Shown here piece after piece: positions 50,299 to 61,842 of a DNA stretch of 64,000 bases. Below the pieces are notes generated by a model that worked only from the letters and a program-made list of their open reading frames with translations, was not told the DNA's origin and searched no databases. The stretch comes from CAWIVH01 sp963839475 (GTDB lineage: Bacteria > Acidobacteriota > UBA6911): assembly GCA_963839475.1 (NCBI GenBank), contig CAWIVH010000015.1, positions 790,522 to 854,521 of the forward strand, written 5' to 3'. The position numbers and the translations under genes are program-made. How positions within the stretch are numbered: position 1 is the stretch's first letter; each line of letters starts with the position of its first letter.

Positions 50299-53200
50299 AT
50301 GATTGACCGACAGCAGTTACTGACCGACTTGAAACCGCTTCTGCGAGAGCTGGAGGCTGATCTCCGAGCCCGTTGCGACGAAGTGGCCGAGATCAACACC
50401 GACCTCACAAAGGAATATGAGCAGGCCCGGGCCGCCAACCGCGCCGGGATTACGTTCGAGGAATGGCGAGCGGACCTAATTACACAGGTCGCCGTCGCGT
50501 GGTTGCTTTCCAGCGTGTTTGTGCGGTTCCTGGAGGACAACGCCTTAATCTCCCCATCGCGTATCTCCGGCCCGCTACATGACACCAGCGACGGGCAGGG
50601 CCTGCTGCGGGCTCGTGACGAGCGCGACCTTTTCTTCCGCTCGCATCCCAAGCAGACCGACCGCGATTATCTGCTGGCCGTCTTCAACGAGCTGGCCAAG
50701 CTCCCTGGCACCAAGGACGTCTTTGGCCCGCACAACCCGGTGAGTGTCTACCGCGACTGGCTTTCGGGCGACGCGGCGCAAAAACTCATCGAATTATTCC
50801 AGAAGATCGACGCCGACAGCTCCGGCGAGATCATCCACGACTTCACCGACGGCGATTGGGACACCCGCTTCCTCGGCGACCTGTATCAGGACCTCTCCGA
50901 GGCTGCCCGCAAGAAGTACGCCCTACTCCAGACGCCAATCTTCGTGGAGGAGTTCATCCTTGACCGCACGCTGGAACCGGCCATCAGCGAGTTCGGCCTC
51001 AAAGACCTGAAGATGATCGATCCGGCCTGTGGCAGCGGGCATTTCCTGCTGGGATCGTTCGCTCGCATCCTGAAGCACTGGCGCAAAGCCGAGCCGGGAA
51101 CCAACGACCGGGAACTTGTGAACCGGGCGATGGCCGCCGTGCATGGTGTGGATCTGAACCCTTACGCTGTGGCCATCGCCCGCTTTCGGCTGCTGCTAGC
51201 GGCGATGAAGGAGTGCCGGGTCACGCAGCTGAAGGACGCCCCAAGTTTCCAGTTCAACCTAGCCTGCGGTGATTCACTCTTGCACGGCTCATCGGGCCAG
51301 CAGGTATTGAGTTTTCACGAACTGGCGCATAACTACGAGAGCGAGGACATCGATGAGCTCCGCCGCATTCTCAAGCCCGGCCAGTACCACGCCGTGGTCG
51401 CCAACCCGCCATACATTACCGTCAAGGACCGGGCATTGAACGAGGCCTATCGAGAGCGATACCCGCGTTCATGTCACATGAAGTACTCGCTTGCCCTGCC
51501 ATTCAGTGAACGTTTCTTTGAGCTTGCCATATCCTCATATGGCAAAACGGCCGGGCTCTCGGGATACATAGGAACCATTACGGCGAATTCCTTCATGAAG
51601 CGTGAGTTCGGAAAGAAGCTGATTGAGGAAGTAATCCCGAAGCATGACCTCACGCATGTGATCGATACATCACTTGCCTACATTCCGGGTCATACCACCT
51701 CGACGGTCATTCTCCTTGCGCGCGCTCGGTCCCCTATCTCGCAAACAGTACGCACTGTGATGGGGATACGAGGAGAGGATAGCATCCCCTCCGATCCAAG
51801 TCGCGCGCCCGTCTGGACTGCCATATGTAGCCAACTCGATGAGGCAGGAAGTGAAAGCGAATATGTGTCCGTTGTGGACCTTCCCCGAACCACCTTTCAC
51901 GTCCATCCATGGGCCCTCCGTGGCGGCGGTGCATTGGACGTGAAGGCCATGATGGAAGATCATAGTGAGATCGCCGTTACCGATAGAGTCATAGCCGTAG
52001 GGCCCATGGCGATCACAGGACTCGAAGAGCCATTCGTCGGCTCCAGGGACTTATGGCGCAGACTCAGGATTCCATGTCTGCCTTACTTAGCCGGAGACGC
52101 CATCCGCGACTGGTCGTTTGATAGTCCAGATTGGATCGCTTGTCCTTATGACGAGAGCTTCTCGACGCTCCCACTGTCTGCTTTGGGTCGTCTTTCTTAT
52201 CACCTGTGGGCGTTTCGTGAGTCGCTACAGAATCGAGTGATGTTCGGAAAGCTTCCGTCTGAGGCGGGCGTTTCCTGGTACGAGTATCGCTATCTTGAGC
52301 GCCAGCGGGCCAATACCTCACCATTGGTTCTCTTTCCCTGTGTTGCTACGCACAATCACTTCACATTATTGCGTCAGCGCCTTGTCGCCAACCAGCATGC
52401 TTCTGTTCTTCGCTTTCAGGAGGGCGTCTGTGAGGACGATATTGTTGCCATTTGTGCTGTCTTGAACAGTTCTGCTGCTTGCTTCTGGTTCAAACAGGTA
52501 ATGAGCTGCAAAGGCCTCGGGGGGCAAGGAGGAGGCATCAAGCCTGAGGAGTGGCACAGGGCATATGAGTTTGACTCGACAAAGGTTAAGTCGTTCCCTT
52601 TGCCCACCAACTATGAATCGCTTGGGATACTAGGCCAGAGGGCCGCTGAGCTCAGCTCAATCGTGCGGGATAATTCGCCATTTGCTTCTCTTCTTGACGG
52701 CAAGACGCCTGATGCGACCGATCTTGGCAAAGCAAGGGCACAATACGAGGAGGCCCAGGCACGTCTCGTCGGGGTACAGGAGGAGATAGACTGGCTGGTT
52801 TACAGTCTATTTGGGATAGCCGATGAACCTAACCTGCTCGGTCTTAGCAAAGAATGCTCCCTCGAACCAAGCGTAAGACCGGTAGAGCAACTGCTGAAAC
52901 GTGCAATTGCTAATGGCTTTGGAAGTATCTACTACGATGTACACCAGTACCGAGGAACACCGGCGGGGACCGTCGCTCTCTCCGAGAATGATGATGTCTT
53001 GATCAAGAGAAGGCGCGAAGCTATCGAACATAGCTGCGAACTACGCCTGGTCGAGACAGTCAACTACAAGAGGCGATGGCAAGTGGAGCCCTGGGAACAG
53101 CAGCAGGAGAAGGCTCTGCGGAGCTGGCTGCTAGACCGACTGGAAAGCTACTTCGACCTCGACGGCCGGATGAACGACCAGAAGACCGTTACCGCCAAAG

Positions 53201-54135
53201 GTAACCTGCATGAGCCGCGGCTAACCAGCGTCGGCAAAGTGGCGGACTTGGCCAAGCAGGACAAAGACTTCATGCAGGTGGCTGACCTCTATACCGGTCG
53301 GATGGACTTCGACGTTGCAAACCTGGTCGGCAATTTGGTCGCAGCCGAAAGCATACCGTGCCTGCCGGCGCTGCGGTACAAGCCCACCGGCCTAGACAAG
53401 CGGGCAGCCTGGGAGCGGACGTGGAAACTCCAGCGGTTGGAAGATGCCGTGGACGCCCTCTTCGACGTGGAACGACTGAAGAAGATCGAGCCTGGGAAGG
53501 CCAATGAAACCCTCGGTTCCCTTGTGGCCGCACTTCGAATCGACGAGCAGGTTAAGCCGGAAATCTTGCGCGAGGCGGTCAGTGCGGCCAGCTACGTTGC
53601 AGAGGCGACGAAACAAAGGTTGGACCCGCTCAGCCTCCTGACCGACGCTGCCAAACGCGCCAAGAAGCGCGCGGTGGGAAACATTGCCATCCCACCCAAG
53701 TACACCAGTGCGGATTTCCTCAGTAGCGACTTCTGGCGCCTGCGGGGCAAGTTGGATGTGCCCAAGGAACGCTGGGTGAGCTTCCCGCACTGCGAGGGCG
53801 AAGATGGCACGCTCGTGATTACATGGGCGGGATACGATCACCTGCAATTGGCTCGGGCGATTGCTGAACGCTATGAGCATGCCAAGGAACACGAAGGGCG
53901 CAAGCTCATACCGTTATTAGCGTGCATAGGCCAACTGATCCCCTGGCTCAAGCAGTGGCACAACGAGCTGGACCCTGCCTTCGGCACCCGCATGGGCGAC
54001 TATTTCGAGAACTACCTGGCTGAGGAGGCCAAGGCCCTGGGGATGAGCCTGGACCAAGTGATGGCTTGGACCCCTCCGGAGCAATCCCGCGGACGCGGTA
54101 GGCGCCGCCGCAGTGCACCGATAACTGAAGCGTGA
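50299..54135 (+). CDS. pglX: BREX type 2 adenine methyltransferase PglX
   Basis: A 1278-residue methyltransferase. The SAM-binding motif is DPACGSG (241-247) and the catalytic motif NPPY is at 369-372, preceded by YHAVVA. The N-terminal 230 residues are a helical domain (AVAWLLSSVFVRFLEDNALI) found in BREX PglX proteins. The large C-terminal part holds the target-recognition and coiled-coil segments. In BREX-2 it methylates host DNA (non-palindromic adenine site) and is needed for phage exclusion. Begins 21 bases after pglW; its TGA overlaps the GTG in front of pglY. Complete reading frame. Confidence 0.88.
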   Translation: MIDRQQLLTDLKPLLRELEADLRARCDEVAEINTDLTKEYEQARAANRAGITFEEWRADLITQVAVAWLLSSVFVRFLEDNALISPSRISGPLHDTSDGQGLLRARDERDLFFRSHPKQTDRDYLLAVFNELAKLPGTKDVFGPHNPVSVYRDWLSGDAAQKLIELFQKIDADSSGEIIHDFTDGDWDTRFLGDLYQDLSEAARKKYALLQTPIFVEEFILDRTLEPAISEFGLKDLKMIDPACGSGHFLLGSFARILKHWRKAEPGTNDRELVNRAMAAVHGVDLNPYAVAIARFRLLLAAMKECRVTQLKDAPSFQFNLACGDSLLHGSSGQQVLSFHELAHNYESEDIDELRRILKPGQYHAVVANPPYITVKDRALNEAYRERYPRSCHMKYSLALPFSERFFELAISSYGKTAGLSGYIGTITANSFMKREFGKKLIEEVIPKHDLTHVIDTSLAYIPGHTTSTVILLARARSPISQTVRTVMGIRGEDSIPSDPSRAPVWTAICSQLDEAGSESEYVSVVDLPRTTFHVHPWALRGGGALDVKAMMEDHSEIAVTDRVIAVGPMAITGLEEPFVGSRDLWRRLRIPCLPYLAGDAIRDWSFDSPDWIACPYDESFSTLPLSALGRLSYHLWAFRESLQNRVMFGKLPSEAGVSWYEYRYLERQRANTSPLVLFPCVATHNHFTLLRQRLVANQHASVLRFQEGVCEDDIVAICAVLNSSAACFWFKQVMSCKGLGGQGGGIKPEEWHRAYEFDSTKVKSFPLPTNYESLGILGQRAAELSSIVRDNSPFASLLDGKTPDATDLGKARAQYEEAQARLVGVQEEIDWLVYSLFGIADEPNLLGLSKECSLEPSVRPVEQLLKRAIANGFGSIYYDVHQYRGTPAGTVALSENDDVLIKRRREAIEHSCELRLVETVNYKRRWQVEPWEQQQEKALRSWLLDRLESYFDLDGRMNDQKTVTAKGNLHEPRLTSVGKVADLAKQDKDFMQVADLYTGRMDFDVANLVGNLVAAESIPCLPALRYKPTGLDKRAAWERTWKLQRLEDAVDALFDVERLKKIEPGKANETLGSLVAALRIDEQVKPEILREAVSAASYVAEATKQRLDPLSLLTDAAKRAKKRAVGNIAIPPKYTSADFLSSDFWRLRGKLDVPKERWVSFPHCEGEDGTLVITWAGYDHLQLARAIAERYEHAKEHEGRKLIPLLACIGQLIPWLKQWHNELDPAFGTRMGDYFENYLAEEAKALGMSLDQVMAWTPPEQSRGRGRRRRSAPITEA

Positions 54136-54152
54136 AAGGATTCGAGCAAACG

Positions 54153-57100
54153 ATGCCAAGATACATCCGCGAACTTCTGGATCTCCCGACACAGGTGAAC
54201 AAGGGCGACTTCGTCCTGAACCTGGCGGCGGGCGTGTCGGACGCCAATGCGGCGGCAACGCTGCGGAATTACGTGGTGACGCCGCAATTGACGGCTTGCT
54301 TCGATCAAGCTCTCGGCTTCATCAAGAGCGCCATCGATTCCACTTCAAGCAAGGCATGCTACCTGCACGGTAGTTTCGGCAGCGGCAAAAGCCATTTCAT
54401 GGCGACGTTGCACCTGCTGCTGCGAAACAATCCCGATGCACGGGCGATCAAGGAACTGGCCGGCGTAGTTGCCAAGCACAATGCCTGGACGCAAGGGAAG
54501 AAGTTCCTGCTGGTGCCATTCCACATGATCGGCAGCCGCAGCATGGAACAGGGAATCCTCGGCCAGTATGCCAACTATGTGCGACAGATTCATCCCGAAG
54601 CTCCGATTCCGGGCGTTTATCTGGCCGAGAGCCTGTTCGAGGACGCCAAGAGCCTACCGCCAGGACATGGGAGATGACGCGTTCTTTCAGAAGCTCAACC
54701 AGAACAAGGCCAGTGGCAGGGGTTGGGGAGCCATTGCCGCCGGTTGGGACGCGGCCAGTTTCGATATAGCGGTGTCAGCACCCCCGGGCGACAAGGAACG
54801 GACACTTCTGGTTGGCGACCTGATCGGAGCGTTCTTCCGCAGCTATCACAACGTGGCAGCCGGGCAGGATGAAGCCTACCTCGACCTGGACAAGGGACTG
54901 GCGGTCATCTCCCAGCACGCTCAGGCATTGGGCTATGATGCGCTGATCCTCTTCCTGGACGAACTGATCCTGTGGCTGGCCAGCCATGCGGCGGACTTGA
55001 GCTTCATCCATCGCGAGACACAGAAACTGGTGAAGCTGGTCGAGGCGCAGAACGTCAATCGGCCGATCCCGCTCATCAGTTTCGTGGCGCGGCAACGTGA
55101 TCTGCGGAAACTGATCGGCGACACGGTGTCAGGCGCCTCAGAAACTGAATTTTGAGGACTCCGTGGATTGGTCCGATGGGCGGTTCGGCGTCATCAAGGT
55201 GGAAGACCGCAACCTTCCCATGATCGCCAACAAGCGTGTGCTAAAACCCCGCAGCGAAGCAGCAAAGCAGGAGCTGGATGCTGCGTTTGAAGCGACGGCC
55301 AGGATCCGGAAAGAGGTGATGGATACGCTCCTGGCCAACGAGTACGACCGGGAGATGTTCCATCTGATCTACCCGTTCAGCCCGGCATTGATGGAGACGC
55401 TGATTGCGGCGTCCGAGCATGCTCCAGCGGGAACGCACGGCACTGAAGGTCATGATGCAGCTTCTGGTGGAGCAGCAGGAAACGCTCAAGGTGGGCGACA
55501 TCGTGCCCGTGGGAGATCTGTACGACGCCGTGGCGCAGGGCGACGAGGCCTTCAGCCAGGATATGAAGGTGCACTTCGACAATGCCCGCAAGCTCTACCA
55601 TGAGAAGCTGCTGCCCATGCTGGAGGCCCAGCACGGCGCCCGGCGGGAGGAACTGCTGGCCAAGCCTTTTGATGATCTGGCTCGAATCAACTTCGTCAAC
55701 GACGATCGGCTTGATCAAAACACTGCTGCTGGCCGCCCTCGTGCCGGGTGTCAATTCTTTGCGGTCGTTGAATGCCAGCCGCCTGGCGGCGCTCAATCAC
55801 GGCACGATCCGCTCTCCTATCCCGGGCAAAGAAGCTGGCACTGGTTCTCCAGAAGTGCAAGCAATGGGCGGCCGAGGTGGGCGAGATCAAGGTCGGCGAT
55901 GAGACGCACGAACCCGACTATCTCGATCCAACTCAGCGGCGTGGACACTGAGGCGATCATAGCGGCGGCCGCGCACGAGGACAATCCCGGCAACCAGATG
56001 CGGATGGTGCGGCAGATTCTCTTTGCAGGAACTGGGCATCGAGAACGTCGATCAGATGTTCCTGTCGTACGATTTCGCGTGGCGAAACACGGCGCGGGAA
56101 TGCGATGTGATCTACGGCAACGTGCGCTCACTGCCGGAGACGAGCCTGACCGCCAACGGCGCAGACGTGGAAGGTCATCATTGACTACCCGTTCGACGAA
56201 CCGGGCCACACGACCCGAGATGACCAGGGTAAACTGCAGATCTACAGTCAGGGCAATCCCGCCGGCACGCGTACACTCGTTTGGCTTCCTGCGTTCTTCG
56301 CGCAGGCGGCGATGCGCGACTTGAGCCGCCTGGTGATCATCGAGCACGTGCTGACTGGCGAGCGATTCAACGGGTATGCCGCATTTCTGTCGCCCCAGGA
56401 TCGCAGCACCGCGCGGACGCTGCTGGAGAACCAGCGGAGTTCTCTGCGCGAGCGGGTGAAACAGCACATTGAAGCTGCATATGGCATCCGGGGCAGCCAG
56501 AGCAAGTCGATCGACAATTCGCACGAGCTGACGGACACTTTCAGGTCGCTGTATCCGGGCCTGGATCTCCAGCCGCCGTCGGCAAGCAGCCTCAGGCGGT
56601 GCACTGGAGGACTTGCTCGGCCAGGCCCTCAGCTTCGAGTTTCCGGCACACCCCAACTTCGGCGCTGAGATCAAGAGCTTGCACCTGCGTAAGGTCTACG
56701 AGGAGGTCATCAAGGCCGACCTCGGAAAGAGGCGGGACGGGTGCTGGTCGAGAAAAGCGCCCGCAGCCTGGTAAAGCAGATCGCCGAGCCGCTGAACCTG
56801 GGCGAACAGGGCGAAACGCACTTCGTCCTGGGCCAACGGTGGAAGGACCATTTCACCCGCAAAGCGGCTGAATCCGGCGCCGGCATGACAGTGCAGTCAC
56901 TGCGGAAGTGGATCGATGAGCCCCGTCCCATGGGCCTGCCCAAGGAGTGCGGGAACCTGATCATCCTCGTTTTTGCAGCCCAGACGAACCGCAGCTTCTT
57001 CCGCCACGGAGCACCATTCGACGCGACACTGACCAATCTTCCGGACGAGGTGGAATTGCGGCAGCAGCAGCTTGCCGCCGGAAACCGCCTGGGTTACCGC

Positions 57101-57822
57101 CGTGGAACGGGCAAGCCGCATCTTTGGCGCGGTATCTTCGCCTCTGCTCAACGCATCGAATCTTGCGAAGCTGGCGGATGACATCCAGGTACGTGCGAGG
57201 CAGAACATTGAGTCCTGTCGCCAATTGGTCACTGACGTTGACTGAGCCATCTCGCCGACTTTGGACACGCCAAGGACAAGGCGCCACGGTATCAGACCGC
57301 CGAGGCGGTCCTGGACTTGCTGGAGGCGGTGCGCGATGCCAAACCAGCCGCTGTGATTGAGGCTTTGGCAAATCTGACGCCGCGGACGTCGGAAGCGGCG
57401 ATGGGGGCAAGCCTCTCGTCGTCGGCCGATGTGGTTGAGTGCGCTGGCTGCGACTCAGTGGAAGCTCTTTGAGAGCATCCGCAGTTTGCAGGACGATCGG
57501 TCTGCTGCGGCAGGGTTGCTCCTCAACCGCGTATCCGAAGCATTGAGGAACGATCAACATGTGACGGCGCTCGCACCGGTGTTGTGGAATGAGCAGAGAC
57601 AAGGCGATCGACCTGCTGACGCCGTCGGTTGAGCCGCCCGTCAAGCCACCGGTTGAGCCTCCGGTCGAGCCGCCAGTCAAGCCAGGTAAGAAGGTGGTCG
57701 ATAGCGGAACGCGAGAGAATTTGAGTCTGGCTGAGGCGGAAAACGAGATTGCTCGCCTTCGTAAGAAGAGCAAAGGTAACCAAGTGGCGCGGATCAACGT
57801 GTCCTGGATCATTGAGGAATAG
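54153..57822 (+). pseudogene. pglY: BREX type 2 ATPase PglY, multiply frameshifted
   Basis: The conceptual protein of about 1220 residues is recovered only by changing frame about a dozen times. Order of pieces: 54153-54655 (PRYIRELLDLPTQVNKGDFV, Walker A GSFGSGKSH about residue 75), to 55142 (Walker B-like LILFLDELI), to 55413, 55711, 55829, 55914, 56028, 56160, 56595, 56735, 57075, 57243, 57430, 57590, and the end ARLRKKSKGNQVARINVSWI. Most junctions need removal of one base, e.g. CC at 54653-54654, AAA at 55142-55144, CCC at 55913-55915. A proline-rich EPPV repeat lies near the C-terminus. PglY is a large P-loop ATPase of unknown mechanism needed for Pgl. Either decayed or sequence error; all parts remain recognisable. 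Confidence 0.75.
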
Positions 57823-57828
57823 GAGCCT

Positions 57829-60504
57829 ATGGCGACTGCCTGTCCATCCATTGGAGTCATCCGGGCACAAATCCGGGCGATCCGAAACAAGGCACCGAAG
57901 GCAAAGGTGTTTGGCATCTTCACGCCTGGACGTTGGACTGGGCCGTCTGTTAGACGGCGACGGAGCCGAAGAGATTGCGATCTACCAATGCGATTCGCCG
58001 CTGCAAATGCGTCTGGCCTTGCAGAGCGCACCAGAAACAGCATCCGCAACGGTATTGGTGACGCCGCTGGATCAGGCGAAGGTCAGCGACGACATCCTCG
58101 TCCGATTGGCACTGCGGAAACTCCACCCGATCAACAGTTGGGAGATCGTCCGGTCCCTGTTCAAGGCCAAGATCTGGACCCGCGCATTACGCGCCATGCC
58201 TTCCTTGCAGATTTGCTGTTGGAGCATGCTGGTGATCGCGATTTTCCACCTGTCGCAGGCGGGCTATTGGATGCTGACACAGTGTGGAGCCATCCTGCTG
58301 GCGGAGCGACTTGGCTTTCCAGCTGCGCACCCGGATGTGGTGGAAATCTTGCGGTGTACGGCAGAAATCTGATTTTGCGGGCCGATGGAAAGCTTGTTCA
58401 GCAGAGTTCCGGGAGGCGGCAACAGCATGGATCAGCGAGACAGCGGGAGATGCAGCCAATGCTGTTCTTTCGCTGCGTGGGAACCGAACATGGACCAAAG
58501 GCACTCGCCATCGGTCTGGTGATGGGTGTTATTTACCACGAGAGCGTTGGCCACGAGCTGGATAGGGCAGCAGGTCGACTTGAAGCCTACGTGGGTACGA
58601 CAAATCTGCCGACGGAACTCGCCAGGAGGTGGCGAGATGCCGCCTCCATCGCTGCTGGGCAACTCTCCAAGCTGACGATGCGACGATGCCTTGATGAGGC
58701 GGAGGCTATCCTCGAAAACATCGGTGCAGCCAACCACGCTTGGCGCAGTGGTGAACTTGAAAGCGGGTTCGAGCAAAGACTTTCCCGCCTTGGACACGCC
58801 CTTGCCACCCACGTTGATTCGCGTGCAACTGCGATTCCAGAGGAAATCCAGAAATCTACACGCCAGTATCCATCGAACATCGGCTGGGTCGCGCCGGCGG
58901 CCGCAGGATGGAACGGCTTGAGATGGCTGTTCGGCTGGCGCGTTGGCTGGCGGATCAGACTGCTACGAGTCATGCAAGATCATCGAGCATGTTGGCTATC
59001 GCCCAGCAGTATGCTATCGATAGCGGATACGTGGACTGGGCGCGTCAGGTTTTACGTGGAGGCGAACCCAATAAGGATCTTGCGGCGGCGTTTGTACGGC
59101 TGGTGGATCGCGTTACGGAATTGCGCGAAGACGAGAACCAGCAATTTGGGCGGGCCCTCGCGGAGCAGCGGGCAATGGGTGATGCGGCTACAGGCCTGAT
59201 ACCCGTCGAGCAGATGCTCGATCAGGTCGTCGCCAAAGCAGCCGAAAAGGCGCCCGTTCTGCTTCTGCTGATTGACGGCATGAGCTGGGCAGTGTTCCGC
59301 GAGTTGGTCTCGGACATCAAGTCCCATGATTGGATTGACCTGGGATTTGGGACCACGCCCAAAACGACTCATGGGATTGGCCGCACTACCGTCTGTGACA
59401 GAAGTATGCCGGACGAGCCTTCTGTGCGGGAACCTGCGCCGTGGCCAAGCATCGGACGAAGCACTAGGTTTTGCCTCACATCCTGCATTGATGGCAAAGT
59501 CACAGGCGGGTCTTGCGCCAAAGTTGTTTCACAAGGCCGCATTGGAAGGAGATGAAGATTCTAGCCTCGCCGGTGATATTCGCCAGGCGCTGGCGAACAA
59601 GAAGCAGCGAGTGGTAGGCATCGTCATCAATGCTGTGGATGATCACCTGGACAAGGGAGACCAGATCGACGCCATTTGGACCATGCAGCACATTCGCGTA
59701 TTGGAACCGATACTCGCGGAGGCCAGCGCCGCTGGCCGGCTTGTCATCCTTCTGAGCGATCATGGGCATGTTCTTGACCGCCAGACTGAATGCCGCGAGG
59801 CAGCCGATGGACTTCGTTGGCGGCGGCCTGGCGGGGCTTCAACCAAAGACGAAATGGAGGTGTGTTCGCCGCGGATTGTCATGCCGGAGGGAGGCCGCAT
59901 TGTTGTGCCGTGGTCTGAACGGCTGCGCTATGGCGCAAAGAAGAACGGATACCATGGTGGAGCGACGCCGCAAGAAATGCTTATTCCCATTAGCATTTTG
60001 TGGCCTGAACTTGACTTGCCAGAGGGTTTCGGAGAACTCCCGATCGAGCTTCCATCGTGGTGGACCGAGCCCACCGTCACCGTGGCCCGACCGATCCCTG
60101 TAATCGTGGAAAAACCGAAGCGCCCGACGAAGGCGGCAGCACCAACGCTCTTCGACATGCCCCAGGTTTCGCGGGCGACATCTGAGGCAGAGGAACAGTG
60201 GATCAAGGCACTGTTGCAGAGCGAGGTATTCGCCGTCCAGAAACGGTTAGCTGGACGCGTCCGGATCGATGACGCGAAAATACATCGACTCTTAGTCGCC
60301 CTGGTAAGTCGAGGCGGCACCATGACAGCCACGGCACTTGCCGCCGCTATTGAAGAGCCTGAACATCGCTTGCCTGGACTTTTGGCCGTGATGCAGCGTT
60401 TACTGAACGTCGAAGGCTACCCGATTCTTGATCGCCAGGATGCAGCCAACACCGTTGTTCTCAATGTGCAACTGCTGAAGAAGCAGTTTGAATTGGACTC
60501 TTGA
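57829..60504 (+). pseudogene. pglZ: BREX type 2 phosphatase-like PglZ, multiply frameshifted
   Basis: Six bases after pglY, with AGGAG at the junction. A protein of about 890 residues is recovered by joining roughly eight pieces in all three frames (changes near 57930, 58165, 58305, 58375, 58475, 58905, 59365). The alkaline-phosphatase-like PglZ motifs are all present: LLLIDGMSW near 59270, LLSDHGHVLDR near 59755 and YHGGATPQEMLIPI near 59950. The last piece, 59365-60504, is open and complete. PglZ is common to all BREX types and is thought to act with PglX or PglY. As read it would not be made intact. Confidence 0.75.
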
Positions 60505-60511
60505 GGCCCGC

Positions 60512-61831
60512 ATGAGGACTATAAGCCGCCAACGCCGCGATGAACTGATCGATGCACTCCGCAGGGGCACCGTCCCCATGCAGAGCCTCGATCTACTCGC
60601 CGTGGGGCTCGAACGATTCACTACGACAGTTGATGAGGAACTCGAAGCCATTAAGTCTGGTGGCGCGAAGTTCAAGGCTGTTCGTGGCGAGTACGGAACC
60701 GGCAAGACCTTTTTTTCGCGGTGGATGGCAGAGCGAGCTCGACAGCTTGGCTTCGCCACGTCTGAGGTTCAGATTTCAGAAACCGAAACACCCCTGCACC
60801 GGCTGGAAACGGTATACCGGCGCTTGATGGAGAGGCTGGGAACACCGGATACACCGACAGGAGCTTTTCGGAACATTCTGGACGGATGGTTCTTTACTCT
60901 GGAAGAGGATGTGCTGGCGGAGGGAGGGATCTCGCCTAGCGACCAGGAACAATTGCTTGAGCGTTCCAATGCCCTGATGGAAAAGCGACTGGCCGTGGTA
61001 ACCCGGTCGGCGCCGATGTTTGCCGTTGCTCTTCGGGGCTACCACACAGCTCGCGCGACAGGCGATACGGCCTTGGCTGACGGCATCGCCGCGTGGCTCG
61101 CTGGACAACCGAACGTTGCAGCCAGCAGCAAGAGACAGGTCGGGGTGAAGGGGGACATCGATCACTTCGGCGCGATGAGCTTTCTCCAGGGACTGTTGAC
61201 CGTTCTGCGCGATTCCGGACATGCCGGGCTCTATCTTGTGCTCGACGAGGTGGAGACCATTCAGCGCGTTCGAGGCGACATGCGGGATAAAAGCCTCAAC
61301 GCCTTGCGGCAGCTCATCGACGACATCGATTCAGGACGATTTCCGGGACTTTACCTGTTGATCACCGGGACTGGCGCCTTTTATGAAGGCCCGCAAGGCG
61401 CGTCGCGACTTGAACCGCTGGCCCAACGATTGCATGTGGACTTCACCACAGACGCGAGATTCGATAATCCGCGGGCGGTGCAGGTACGGCTATCCGCCTT
61501 CGATTTCGACCGCCTGTGCGATGTCGGCCGAAAGGTGCGCGACGTGTACGCCATGCACGCCAATGCCCCAGACAGATTGGCTGCCAAGGCGGGTGACGCG
61601 TACATCGATGAACTTGCCCGTGCCGTTGCCGGTCGGCTTGGGGGAAAAGTGGGCGTTGCTCCGCGCATATTCCTGAAAAAGTTGGTGGCCGATATTCTGG
61701 ACCGCATCGACCAGTTTCCGGATTTTGATCCGCATCTGCACTACAAGCTGACCATACAGGATACGGAACTTACGCCCACTGAGCGCCACGCGGCCTCCGC
61801 AACCAGCGTAGATGATATCGCACTGACCTGA
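60512..61831 (+). CDS. brxD: BREX ATP-binding protein BrxD
   Basis: A 439-residue P-loop ATPase (DUF2791 type). Walker A is GEYGTGKT (about 59-66) and Walker B is YLVLDEVE (about 240-247), with QRVRGDMRDKSLNALRQLID after it. The ATG at 60512 follows the pglZ stop by seven bases with GAGG before it; an upstream TTG overlapping pglZ is unlikely. BrxD occurs in BREX type 2 and 6 beside BrxHI and helps restrict phage DNA replication by an unknown mechanism. The frame is intact between two broken genes. Confidence 0.85.
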   Translation: MRTISRQRRDELIDALRRGTVPMQSLDLLAVGLERFTTTVDEELEAIKSGGAKFKAVRGEYGTGKTFFSRWMAERARQLGFATSEVQISETETPLHRLETVYRRLMERLGTPDTPTGAFRNILDGWFFTLEEDVLAEGGISPSDQEQLLERSNALMEKRLAVVTRSAPMFAVALRGYHTARATGDTALADGIAAWLAGQPNVAASSKRQVGVKGDIDHFGAMSFLQGLLTVLRDSGHAGLYLVLDEVETIQRVRGDMRDKSLNALRQLIDDIDSGRFPGLYLLITGTGAFYEGPQGASRLEPLAQRLHVDFTTDARFDNPRAVQVRLSAFDFDRLCDVGRKVRDVYAMHANAPDRLAAKAGDAYIDELARAVAGRLGGKVGVAPRIFLKKLVADILDRIDQFPDFDPHLHYKLTIQDTELTPTERHAASATSVDDIALT

Positions 61832-61842
61832 GGTGCCTTGCC

